From Antarctobacter albus (GTDB taxonomy: Bacteria > Pseudomonadota > Alphaproteobacteria > Rhodobacterales > Rhodobacteraceae), in NCBI RefSeq assembly GCF_900101505.1, contig NZ_FMZI01000005.1, positions 124,001 to 188,000 of the forward strand: DNA of 64,000 bases, given 5' to 3'. Under the pieces are notes generated by a model, which was not told where the DNA came from, searched no databases, and worked only from the letters and a program-made list of their open reading frames with translations. The translations under genes were made by a program, and so were the position numbers. Positions 1 to 12,310 of this stretch are shown here, one piece after another (position 1 is the stretch's first letter; each line of letters starts with the position of its first letter).

Positions 1-3
1 GCC

Positions 4-519
4 ATGCAAGGCACTTTGGCGGCCTACGACGACTTTGGGAAACGCGGGCGCGAGGGCCTGCTGACCATGCCGCAAAAGGACCACTGGCACCCCATGATGA
101 TGTGGTACGGGCCGTCGGGCATCGGCACGACGCGCGGCCTGCAGGGTTTTGTGGATTATCATCAGCTGCCGTTCCGCCGCGCCTTTCCCGGTCGCAAGGG
201 CGGTGGGCAATGGGATGAAATCGCCGAACTGAAGGCCCGGCACAAGGGTGGCCACTATATCCGCGTGGGCGACGGCCCCTACTCGGTGACCGGCGGCTGG
301 CCCAGCGTCTTCGCCACGCATGACGGCCCGGATTTCCTCGGTCTCGCGGCCACGGGACGCCCGGTGATGATGCGGGTGATGGATTTCTACCTGCACCACC
401 AGGGCCTGATTCGCGAAAACTGGGTACCGCTCGATATCCTGGACCTGCTGATGCAGATGGGCGTGGACGTCCTGGACCGCCTGCAGAGCCATTTCCGCCG
501 GGGCGCCGGGCTGGAGTGA
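4..519 (+). CDS. SnoaL-like (NTF2-fold) protein, probably 5'-partial
   Basis: The encoded 171 residues are rich in aromatic and His residues and look like a SnoaL-like/NTF2-fold protein, a family holding small-molecule cyclases, isomerases and unknowns. An ATG lies 3 bases from the window edge, but the first residues already look like an internal helix (GTLAAYDDFGKRG) and no ribosome site can be seen, so the true start probably lies to the left. A larger relative of the same general fold begins 72 bases downstream on the same strand, so the two probably form an operon. The substrate is unknown. Confidence 0.55.
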   Translation: MQGTLAAYDDFGKRGREGLLTMPQKDHWHPMMMWYGPSGIGTTRGLQGFVDYHQLPFRRAFPGRKGGGQWDEIAELKARHKGGHYIRVGDGPYSVTGGWPSVFATHDGPDFLGLAATGRPVMMRVMDFYLHHQGLIRENWVPLDILDLLMQMGVDVLDRLQSHFRRGAGLE

Positions 520-591
520 CGTGAGACTTGCAATCGTATGCATTGCATGCTTCATTCCGCGCAAGTGAAACCGCAACGTCAGGACAGAGAC

Positions 592-1776
592 ATGGCCACG
601 AAGGACCAGCCCGCAAGCGAAACGGCACCCAGGGGCAAGGACACGCCCCCGGGCAAGACCAACCCGGCATCCGTGCTGCAGGTCGAGCGGCGCGACTTTG
701 TCGACATCGTCCCCGAAGGCCGCGACCGCGCGCAACCGATGCGGGGTTTCGACCCGATCTATACCGACATCGTGGATTACATCGTCCGCTGCACGCACCG
801 CATCTGGGACGAGCGCGACGTGGGGCTGATCTATACCCACTACACGCATAACTGCGTCGTCTACCACGCCACCGGCACGATCTATAACCGCGAGGATGTG
901 GTCCATGACACCATCAAGCGGATGTTCATGCTGCCCGAACGCCGCGGCATGGCCACCCAGGTGATCTGGAACGGCAACGAGGACGATGGCTTTTACACCT
1001 CGCACCTCGTCACCGGCACCGGGCGGCACACCCAGCCCGGCATCTACGGCAAGCCCACGGGCCGCACATTTGTCGCGCGCACCATCGCCGACTGCATGAT
1101 CTACGAGAACATGATCTACCGCGAATGGCTGGTGGTCGACAGCATGGCGCAGGTGAAACAGATCGGGCTGGACGCCCAGGCCTACGCCGAAAACCTCGCC
1201 CGGCCCTACTTTGAAAAGGGGCTGCTGGCCGTCGACATGGGCGAAAACCGCCGCCTGATCGGCCAGTACCCGCCCGAGACCGCCCCTGACACCGAGATCG
1301 CCAATACCGACCTCGAACGCGAGGTACTGGAGTGGCTGCACGAGATCCACAACAAGCGCATGTTCGGCAAGATCCGCGAGGTCTATGCCCCCACGGTCCA
1401 GTACCACGGCCCCCTGATGAAGGAACTCTACGGCCACGGCGCCGTCACGCACCAGACGGTCGGCCTCTATGCCACCGTGCCGGACGGGTTCTACATGCCG
1501 CAGCACATCTGTTCGGTCCCCTGCGAGGAAGGCGGAACCAAGGTTGCCGTGCGCTGGCTGATCGAGGGGCATCACCTCGGCTGGGGCGTGATGGAAGAGA
1601 TCGGCGCGCCCACCGGCAAGCGGGTGCAGATCATGGGCATGAGCCATTTCCATATCAAGAACGGCCGCATCGTCGATGAATGGACGAACTACGACGAAAT
1701 GTCGGTACTGATGCAGATCAAGCTGGCCCAGATGGCCGACCGCGACAGCGCGGTCCTGGACGAAGGCGACGCCTGA
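592..1776 (+). CDS. Large SnoaL-like (NTF2-fold) protein, two-domain
   Basis: A 394-residue protein that looks like a tandem of two NTF2/SnoaL-like domains. The first, roughly residues 50-200, has YIVRCTHRIWDERDVGLIYTHY; the second, roughly 245-385, starts at EVLEWLHEIHNKRMFGKIREVY, and the two segments resemble each other in helix pattern. The ATG at 592 is preferred over one at 538 because AGGACAG precedes it at good spacing. No signal peptide is seen. It follows another SnoaL-like gene, suggesting a shared pathway, perhaps breakdown of a cyclic compound. Substrate and reaction are unknown. Confidence 0.6.
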   Translation: MATKDQPASETAPRGKDTPPGKTNPASVLQVERRDFVDIVPEGRDRAQPMRGFDPIYTDIVDYIVRCTHRIWDERDVGLIYTHYTHNCVVYHATGTIYNREDVVHDTIKRMFMLPERRGMATQVIWNGNEDDGFYTSHLVTGTGRHTQPGIYGKPTGRTFVARTIADCMIYENMIYREWLVVDSMAQVKQIGLDAQAYAENLARPYFEKGLLAVDMGENRRLIGQYPPETAPDTEIANTDLEREVLEWLHEIHNKRMFGKIREVYAPTVQYHGPLMKELYGHGAVTHQTVGLYATVPDGFYMPQHICSVPCEEGGTKVAVRWLIEGHHLGWGVMEEIGAPTGKRVQIMGMSHFHIKNGRIVDEWTNYDEMSVLMQIKLAQMADRDSAVLDEGDA

Positions 1777-1833
1777 GGCCGCCTGCCCTGACGGCTTGGC
1801 GGGGCCGTCCCGACAGCCCCGCCAAGCACGTTC

Positions 1834-3312
<1,479 letters not shown>

Positions 3313-3420
3313 GACCGCCTCTCCTCAAAGCGATTTCAGGTTGCGCTGTCGCAGCGCCGAGTATGGGGGGAAAACAAGGGGTGGTCGAGGCCCCGAAGGG
3401 CCCCGACCGGGGAGGAAGGC

Positions 3421-5133
<1,713 letters not shown>

Positions 5134-5221
5134 TTGTTGGTTTCCTCCCATTTTGAACCATTGACTGAGGAACAAGCAGATCGCGGCCGGGTCTCCTCTG
5201 GTCCCGGCCCCGCGCCCGTCG

Positions 5222-5494
5222 CTACACCCAGCGGAAGACCGCTGCGGCGTAGATCAGGCAGACAATCAGCGCGTAAGGTTGGTTCGCGCCGACCAATCCA
5301 AGCCAGGCCAGGTTGATGAAGGCCGAGCCGAGAAGCGTGATGAAGAGCCGGTCACCGCGCGTTGTCTCGATCCGCAGAATGCCCGTGCGGGGCGTTTCCG
5401 GGAACTTGATCGCCAGCACCGTGAAGGTGATCAGCAGCGTGGCGATGACCATGAAGAAGATCGCGGTCGGCCAGGTCCATGCCATCCAGTCCAT
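5222..5494 (-). CDS. glpU: DUF2160-type small membrane protein of the glycerol transporter
   Basis: A 90-residue inner-membrane protein with three predicted membrane segments (about residues 5-27, 48-63 and 68-86). The start at 5494 follows GGGAGG; the longer reading frame upstream has no ribosome site. It sits between the permease glpQ and the binding protein glpV, the position of glpU in rhizobial glycerol operons. Members are called DUF2160; a direct role in glycerol transport is inferred from constant gene neighbourhood, not from a known mechanism. Confidence 0.82.
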   Translation of the reverse strand: MDWMAWTWPTAIFFMVIATLLITFTVLAIKFPETPRTGILRIETTRGDRLFITLLGSAFINLAWLGLVGANQPYALIVCLIYAAAVFRWV

Positions 5495-5516
5495 TGAAAT
5501 TCCTCCCTTTCCCGGG

Positions 5517-6371
5517 TCACACGCGGCCCAGGGCAAAACCCTTGGCGATGTAGTTGCGGACGAAGTAGATCACCAGCGCGCCCGGCACGATGGTCAGGAT
5601 GCCCGCCGCGGCCAGCACGCCCCAGTCGATGCCCGAGGCGCCCTGCGTCCGGGTCATGATCGCGGCGATGGGTTTCGCGTCCACCGTGGTCAGGGTGCGC
5701 GACAGCAGCAGTTCCACCCAGGAGAACATGAAGCAGAAGAAGGCCGCGACCCCGATGCCGCTGGCGATCAGCGGGGTGAAAATCTTCACGAAGAAGCTGC
5801 CAAAGCTGTAGCCATCGATATAGGCGGTTTCGTCGATTTCCTTGGGCACACCGCGCATGAAGCCTTCGAGAATCCAGACCGCCAGCGGCACGTTGAACAG
5901 GCAGTGCGCCAGCGCCACGGCGATATGTGTGTCGAACAGCCCGACCGAGGAATACAGCTGAAAGAACGGCAGCGCAAAGACGGCCGGCGGCGCCATCCGG
6001 TTGGTCAGCAACCAGAAGAACAGGTGCTTGTCACCCATGAAGTGATAGCGCGAAAAGGCATAGGCCGCCGGCAGCGCCACCGCGAGGCTGATCACCGTGT
6101 TCATCACCACGTAGATCAGCGAGTTGACGTAGCCCATGTACCAGGCCGGATCGGTCAGGATCGTGGCGTAGTTGGCAAAGGTCAGGTTGCGCGGCCAAAG
6201 CGTGAATTCGTTCAGGATCTCCGTGTTCGTCTTCAGGCTCATGTTCAAGAGCCAGTAGATCGGCAGCAGCAGGAACAGCAGGTACAGCGTCATCACCACG
6301 GCCCGGCTGTTGATCCGGGGCAGCGACAGCCCGCGAGAAGTCGATTGGTTTGCACTCAGGTCGGCCATCAC
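5517..6371 (-). CDS. glpQ: Glycerol ABC transporter permease (MalG type)
   Basis: A 284-residue permease with six predicted membrane segments. The cytoplasmic EAA loop that docks on the ATPases is at EIDETAYIDGYSFGSFF (about residues 180-196). The first segment follows a short cytoplasmic N-terminus (TLYLLFLLLPIYWLLNMS). It starts right after the stop of glpP, and two ATG codons in tandem are possible starts. With GlpP it should form the membrane channel for glycerol. Confidence 0.9.
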   Translation of the reverse strand: MMADLSANQSTSRGLSLPRINSRAVVMTLYLLFLLLPIYWLLNMSLKTNTEILNEFTLWPRNLTFANYATILTDPAWYMGYVNSLIYVVMNTVISLAVALPAAYAFSRYHFMGDKHLFFWLLTNRMAPPAVFALPFFQLYSSVGLFDTHIAVALAHCLFNVPLAVWILEGFMRGVPKEIDETAYIDGYSFGSFFVKIFTPLIASGIGVAAFFCFMFSWVELLLSRTLTTVDAKPIAAIMTRTQGASGIDWGVLAAAGILTIVPGALVIYFVRNYIAKGFALGRV

Positions 6372-7240
<869 letters not shown>

Positions 7241-7244
<4 letters not shown>

Positions 7245-8317
7245 GCCGCACTCCCCTGCACACGCCAGTCATTGGCATAGACGTTGACGTGAGCCGCATC
7301 GAAGGTGACGCGGTTCATGTCGGCGCTGATCCGGTCATCCTCGCCCGCAATGATATTGATGTCGGTGCCAAAGAACTCGGCCCGGATGATCTTGTGGCGG
7401 CCCACGTCCTCGACGCGGCGCACCTTGACAGGCAGACCCTCGGACTGGCTCAGGCGGGCGAATTCGGGCCGCACGCCGATCTCGACCTTGCCGTCGAGCG
7501 GCTTGTACCCCTGCGACAGCTCCACGAAGGACCCGTTGATATAGGCCTTGTTGCCATCGATCTTGGCCGGGATGACGTTCATGCCCGGCGAGCCGATGAA
7601 ATAGCCCACAAAGGTATGCTCGGGCCGTTCGAACAGCTCTTCGGGTGTGCCGATCTGCACGACCCGACCGTCATACATGACCACGACCTTGTCGGCGAAG
7701 GTGAGCGCCTCTGTCTGGTCATGGGTGACGTAGATCATCGTGTGGCCGAAATCGTGGTGCAGCTTTTTCAGCTGGGTGCGCAGTTCCCATTTCATGTGTG
7801 GGTCGATCACGGTCAGCGGCTCGTCGAAGAGCAGCGCGTTCACGTCCTTGCGCACCATGCCCCGCCCCAGCGAGATCTTCTGCTTGGCGTCCGCCGTCAG
7901 GCCGCGCGCCTTTTTCCGCAGCATGTCCTCCATGCCGATCATGCGGGCGATTTCCTGCACGCGCTCGGCCACATAGGCCTCGTCCCGCCCCCGGTTGCGC
8001 AGCGGAAAGGCAAGGTTGTCATGCACGGTCATGGTGTCGTAGACGACCGGGAACTGGAACACCTGCGCGATGTTGCGTTCCGCGGTGGGCGCCCCGGTGA
8101 CGTCCTTGCCGTCGAACAGGATGCGCCCCTGGCTGGGATGCAACAGCCCCGAGATGATGTTGAGCAGCGTGGATTTCCCGCAGCCCGAGGACCCCAGAAG
8201 CGCATAGGCGGCCCCGTCCTCCCAGTCGTGGTTCAGCTCCTTCAGCGCGAAATCATCCTCGCTGGCCGGGTTCGGCAGGTAGGAATGCGCCAGGTTGTCT
8301 AGCGTGATCTTGGCCAT
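7241..8317 (-). CDS. glpT: Glycerol ABC transporter ATPase (second)
   Basis: A 358-residue ABC ATPase. Walker A is GSSGCGKST near residue 42; Walker B is ALLFDEPLTVIDPH near 160; the H-loop is YVTHDQTEAL near 197. The usual LSGGQ signature is replaced by TADAKQKISLGRG before the Walker B, a degenerate form, while the partner GlpS keeps LSGGQQQR. A C-terminal TOBE-like domain follows residue 240. Having two different ATPases, one with an altered signature, is typical of this transporter and suggests an asymmetric ATPase pair with one full catalytic site. Confidence 0.9.
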
Positions 8318-8328
8318 TGTGTCCCCCC

Positions 8329-9417
8329 TCAGGCCGCAAGCGCATAGGCGGCGGGCGCGACCAGTTGGCCGTCCTCGCCGAAGATGTAGACATGGCGCGG
8401 GTCCAGCCAGACGCTCAGCTCATCGCCCAGCGTCAGGTCATGCACGCCGTGGATCAGGCCGACCCAGCGTTCGCCGTGGTGATCGAGGTGCACGAAGGTT
8501 TCGGACCCGGTCAGCTCTGTCACGTTCAGCCTGGTCTTGAACTCCATCGCGTCCGTGGCATGTTTGCCGATCTCCAGGTGGTTGGGACGGAACCCTGCGG
8601 TGTAGCGGCCATCCCCAAGTTCGGCGATCTTGCCCGTCGCCTGCGCGCTTTGCCCGTCGCCGAACATGATCCGGTCGCCGGTCTTGGAAATCTGCAGGAA
8701 GTTCATCGGCGGGTCGCTGAACACGCGCGCCGTCGTGGCGTCGACCGGCTGTCGGTAGACCTCCGGCGTGGGGCCGAACTGCGTGATCCGCCCCTCCCAG
8801 AGCGTTGCGACATTGCCGCCCAGCAGAAGCGCCTCTTCCGGTTCGGTCGTGGCATAGACAAAGATGCTGCCCGAGGCCTCGAAGATCTTGGGGATCTCCA
8901 CCCGCAGCTCCTCGCGCAGCTTGTAATCCAGGTTGGCCAGCGGTTCGTCCAGCAGCACCAGCCCGGCGTTCTTGACCAGGGCCCGCGCCAGGGCGCAACG
9001 CTGCTGTTGCCCGCCCGACAGTTCCAGCGGCTTGCGGTCCAGCATCGGGGTGAGTTTCATCAGGTCGGCGGTCTCGCGCACGCGGCGGTCGATCTCGGCC
9101 CGGTCCGCGCCCATCAGCTTCATCGGAGAGGCGATGTTGTCGTAGACGCTCATCGACGGGTAGTTGATGAACTGCTGGTAGACCATCGCCACCTTGCGGT
9201 CCTGCACGCGCTGGCCGGTCACGTCCTCGCCATTCCAGACCACCTGCCCCGTCGCCGGAACGTCCAGCCCCGCCATCAGGCGCATCAGCGATGTCTTTCC
9301 GGACAGGGTCGGCCCAAGCAGCACGTTCATCGTGCCCTTTTCAAGCGTCAGGTCGGTGGGGTGGATATGCACCTGCCCGTCCACGGTCTTCGATACGCCT
9401 TTCAGTTCCAGCGTCAT
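8329..9417 (-). CDS. glpS: Glycerol ABC transporter ATPase (first)
   Basis: A 362-residue ABC ATPase with Walker A at GPTLSGKTS (about residue 35), signature LSGGQQQRCALARAL (about 130), Walker B LVLLDEPLANLD, and a TOBE-like C-terminal domain. The Walker A is slightly unusual because the second conserved Gly of GxxGxGKS is Leu. The start at 9417 follows AGGAGGA and lies 13 bases after the glpD stop. It would drive glycerol import together with GlpT. Confidence 0.9.
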   Translation of the reverse strand: MTLELKGVSKTVDGQVHIHPTDLTLEKGTMNVLLGPTLSGKTSLMRLMAGLDVPATGQVVWNGEDVTGQRVQDRKVAMVYQQFINYPSMSVYDNIASPMKLMGADRAEIDRRVRETADLMKLTPMLDRKPLELSGGQQQRCALARALVKNAGLVLLDEPLANLDYKLREELRVEIPKIFEASGSIFVYATTEPEEALLLGGNVATLWEGRITQFGPTPEVYRQPVDATTARVFSDPPMNFLQISKTGDRIMFGDGQSAQATGKIAELGDGRYTAGFRPNHLEIGKHATDAMEFKTRLNVTELTGSETFVHLDHHGERWVGLIHGVHDLTLGDELSVWLDPRHVYIFGEDGQLVAPAAYALAA

Positions 9418-9430
9418 CGGGTCCTCCTCC

Positions 9431-11029
9431 TCATTCCGCTGCTGCGGGCGTGCTGTGACGGTTGCGGGCCATCCAGGCATCCAGGGCCTCGATCTGCCCG
9501 GCGTCCAGCCGGAGCCCCAGCTTGTTCCTGCGCCAGACCACGTCCTCGGCGGTGCGCGCGTATTCATGTGTCATCAGCCAGGTCACCTCGGCTTCGGTCA
9601 GGGTCGCGCCGAAATCGCGCCCCAGGTCGGCGGCCTCCTTCGCATCCCCCAGCACCTTGGCGGCCTCGGTTCCGTAGGCCCGCACCAGCCGCCTGGCCCA
9701 GAACTCGGTCAGGAAGGGATAGCCCCCCCTGAGATCAGAGATCAGTGTCCCCACGCCGCGCACGCGGAAATCGCCACCGGGCAGGGGCACACCGGCGGTC
9801 CATGCGCCCTTCGTGACCTCGATCTGTGTGCCGATCTTCTCCAGCGCGCTTTCGGCCAGCCGGCGATAGGTGGTGATCTTGCCGCCAAAGACGTTCAGCA
9901 TCGGCGCACCGGCACTGGTATCGACCTTCAGCGTGTAGTCCCGTGTGGCGGCGGTCGCACTGCTGGCGCCATCGTCATAGAGCGGGCGAACGCCCGAATA
10001 GGTCCAGACGACGTCCTCTGCCGTCAGGTCGCGCTTGAAATAGCGGTTGGCGAAATCCAACAGGTAGTCGCGTTCCTGCGGGGTGCATTCCGGTTTCGTG
10101 GACGGATCGTCATGGTCGGCATCCGTGGTGCCGATCAGCGTGAAATCCGTCTCGTAGGGAATGGCAAAGATGATCCGCCCGTCCGTGCCCTGGAAGAAAT
10201 AGCACTTGTCGTGGTCGTACAGCCTCTTGGTGACGATGTGGCTGCCGCGGACAAGGCGCACCCCCTCGCGTGAGTTCAGCCGCGCCTTGGTCTGGATGAT
10301 GTCGCCGACCCAGGGGCCGCCGGCATTGACCAGCATCCGCGCATAGAAAGTGCGAGTTGCGTTGCTTTCGGAATTGCGCGTTTCGATGCGCCACAGACCA
10401 TCTTCGCAGGTCGCGCTGAGCACCTTGGTGCGGGTCATCACGTGCGCGCCCCGGGCCTCTGCATCGCGCGCATTCAGGACCACAAGGCGCGAATCCTCGA
10501 TCCAGCAATCGGAGTATTCGTAAGCCTTCTCGAACCTGTCCTCCAGCGGCGCGCCTTCCGGCCCGTTCACAAGGTCCACGGTTCGCGTCCCCGGCAGGAT
10601 CTTGCGCCCGCCAAGGTTGTCATAGAGGAACAACCCCAGCCGGATCAGCCAGGCCGGGCGCCGCCCCTTCATCCAGGGCATGAAGACCCCAAGCAGCTTC
10701 GACGTCGGCGTTTCCGAATCGAACCGCATATCCTTATGATATGGAAGCACAAAGCGCATCGGCCAGCTGATGTGGGGCATCGCCCTCAACAGCACTTCAC
10801 GCTCGATCAGCGCCTCGCGCACCAGCCGGAACTCGAAATACTCGAGATAGCGCAATCCTCCGTGAAACAGCTTGGTCGAGGCAGAAGAGGTCGCCGAGGC
10901 AAGGTCATTCATCTCGGCCAGGGTGACCGACAACCCGCGCCCGACCGCATCCCGTGCGATACCACATCCATTGATGCCGCCGCCGATGATGAACAGGTCA
11001 GTAACCGTCTTGTCTGTCGGTCGTCCCAC
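9431..11029 (-). CDS. glpD: Glycerol-3-phosphate dehydrogenase (FAD, respiratory)
   Basis: A 532-residue FAD-dependent dehydrogenase that oxidises sn-glycerol 3-phosphate to dihydroxyacetone phosphate and passes electrons to the quinone pool at the inner membrane. The FAD-binding dinucleotide fold is at DLFIIGGGINGCGIARDAVG (residues 11-30), followed by the family segment TSSASTKLFHGGLRYLEYFE. A C-terminal DAO-C domain occupies roughly residues 390-520. It is the first gene of the minus-strand operon and is divergent from glpR, which probably controls it. The start has GGGGGGA upstream. Confidence 0.94.
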   Translation of the reverse strand: MGRPTDKTVTDLFIIGGGINGCGIARDAVGRGLSVTLAEMNDLASATSSASTKLFHGGLRYLEYFEFRLVREALIEREVLLRAMPHISWPMRFVLPYHKDMRFDSETPTSKLLGVFMPWMKGRRPAWLIRLGLFLYDNLGGRKILPGTRTVDLVNGPEGAPLEDRFEKAYEYSDCWIEDSRLVVLNARDAEARGAHVMTRTKVLSATCEDGLWRIETRNSESNATRTFYARMLVNAGGPWVGDIIQTKARLNSREGVRLVRGSHIVTKRLYDHDKCYFFQGTDGRIIFAIPYETDFTLIGTTDADHDDPSTKPECTPQERDYLLDFANRYFKRDLTAEDVVWTYSGVRPLYDDGASSATAATRDYTLKVDTSAGAPMLNVFGGKITTYRRLAESALEKIGTQIEVTKGAWTAGVPLPGGDFRVRGVGTLISDLRGGYPFLTEFWARRLVRAYGTEAAKVLGDAKEAADLGRDFGATLTEAEVTWLMTHEYARTAEDVVWRRNKLGLRLDAGQIEALDAWMARNRHSTPAAAE

Positions 11030-11275
11030 GCGAATCCCCCCATGCGCGTCTCTGCGACAGTTATGACCAAGAAATTTGCGTGAAGCAATGGATTCCTTTT
11101 CGTTTGTGTTCGATTTTCCGATTTATCGCGAAACATCGCGCTTTCTTCGGTTTCGCTTCCGCAGAAAACGAACCCACACACCCTTCGAACCGATCCTACC
11201 GGTTGCCATTTCGCGCGTTTCGGGGAAGGCTGGGCCGCATCACTCTAGAAACGCCCAGACCCGAAAGCCCCGAAC
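11030..11275. promoter_or_regulatory. glpD-glpR divergent promoter region with TTCG-type repeats
   Basis: This 246-base AT-richer gap separates the divergent glpD and glpR. It holds several TTTTCG/CGAAAA-type elements: TTTTCGTTTGTGTTCG at 11097-11112, TTCGGTTTCGC at 11147-11157, and GAAAACGAAC at 11164-11173, which is the inverted form of the first. DeoR-type GlpR proteins are known to bind repeats of this kind, so these are candidate operators for induction by glycerol 3-phosphate. The exact -35/-10 boxes cannot be assigned with confidence. Confidence 0.5.
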
Positions 11276-12049
11276 GTGTCCCAATCCTTCCGGCAGCCAG
11301 AGATCCTCGACATCGCGCGCCGCGAAGGCAAGGTCACGGTCGAAGGGCTCGCCGCGCATTTCGGCGTCACCCTGCAGACCATACGCCGCGACCTGACCGA
11401 CCTGGCAGAGGCCGGGCGGTTGGAGCGGGTGCATGGCGGCGCGGTCCTGCCCTCGGGGACGACGAATATCGAATACGGCGAACGCCGGTCGCTCAACCAG
11501 GAGGCCAAGCGCGCCATCGCCCGCGCCTGCGCCGACCAGATCCCCAACGGCATTTCGTTGTTCCTGAACATTGGCACCTCGACCGAGGCCGTCGCCGAAG
11601 AGCTGAAACACCATGAGAACCTCATGGTGGTCACGAACAACATGAACGTGGCCAACATCCTTGCAGGCAATCCCGGCTGCGAGATCATCGTGACGGGGGG
11701 ACAGTTGCGCCGGTCGGACGGCGGCCTGATCGGCAATCTCGCTGCCGAGACGATCCGCAAGTTCAAGTTCGACCTCGCGGTGATCGGCTGTTCGGCGCTG
11801 GACCGCGATGGTGACCTGCTCGATTTCGACATCCAGGAAGTCAGCGTCAGCCAGGCGATTCTGCGGCAGTCGCGCAAGACATTCCTCGTCTCGGACCACA
11901 CCAAGTTCTCGCGCAGCGCCCCTGCCCGCATCGCCTCGCTGGCCGATCTGGACGCCTTCTTTACCGATGCACCGCTGCCCCCCGGTCTTGCCACGGCCTG
12001 CCAGTCCTGGGGAACGCGGGTCGTGACCTCGGTTCGGCCAGACACCTGA
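11276..12049 (+). CDS. glpR: DeoR-family regulator of glycerol genes
   Basis: A 257-residue DeoR-family repressor, normal length. The N-terminal helix-turn-helix is VTVEGLAAHFGVTLQTIRRD (about residues 21-40), followed by the DeoR signature RVHGGAVLP. The C-terminal effector domain has the phosphate-sugar pocket NIGTSTEAVAEEL near residue 99. The start is a GTG at 11276; no ATG gives the full N-terminus. It is divergent from glpD-glpS-glpT-glpP-glpQ-glpU-glpV-glpK and most likely represses that operon until glycerol 3-phosphate accumulates. Confidence 0.88.
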   Translation: MSQSFRQPEILDIARREGKVTVEGLAAHFGVTLQTIRRDLTDLAEAGRLERVHGGAVLPSGTTNIEYGERRSLNQEAKRAIARACADQIPNGISLFLNIGTSTEAVAEELKHHENLMVVTNNMNVANILAGNPGCEIIVTGGQLRRSDGGLIGNLAAETIRKFKFDLAVIGCSALDRDGDLLDFDIQEVSVSQAILRQSRKTFLVSDHTKFSRSAPARIASLADLDAFFTDAPLPPGLATACQSWGTRVVTSVRPDT

Positions 12050-12120
12050 CGGATACAGACCGCGCAGCGGTCAGCAGGATAGCTGCCAGCCGGAGAATTC
12101 CATTGGTGTCCGAGAATTGA

Positions 12121-12197
12121 TGGTACCGCCTTCCCGGTTCGAACGGGAGACCTCTTGATCCACAATCAAGCGCTCTAACCTACTGAGCTAAGGCGGC
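12121..12197 (-). tRNA. tRNA-His (GTG)
   Basis: A full cloverleaf reads on the minus strand: acceptor GCCGCCT with AGGCGGT, D arm, anticodon stem-loop CTTGA-TTGTGGA-TCAAG with anticodon GTG, T arm TCCCG-TTCGAAC-CGGGA, and an encoded CCA. The base before G1 is T, so there is no genomically encoded G-1; the first pair is G1-U72 and the discriminator is A73. This is the noncanonical histidine tRNA known from many alphaproteobacteria. Confidence 0.97.
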
Positions 12198-12255
12198 ACA
12201 TCAGGCCTTGCAGGGCTAACCTGCCAGAAACCGTGCGGCTTACTAACAGCACGCC

Positions 12256-12301
12256 CCGAACAGCGCAAGCCCTCTGTGACACAGAATTCCGCGCTGTTCG
12301 G
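12256..12301. terminator. Stem-loop after thiolase gene
   Basis: CCGAACAGCGC at 12256-12266 and GCGCTGTTCGG at 12291-12301 form a perfect 11-bp stem with a 24-base loop, ten bases after the stop of the thiolase gene. No T-run follows in the direction of the thiolase transcript, so it is only a candidate factor-assisted terminator or mRNA-stabilising hairpin. Confidence 0.45.
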
Positions 12302-12310
12302 AGGCTCATT

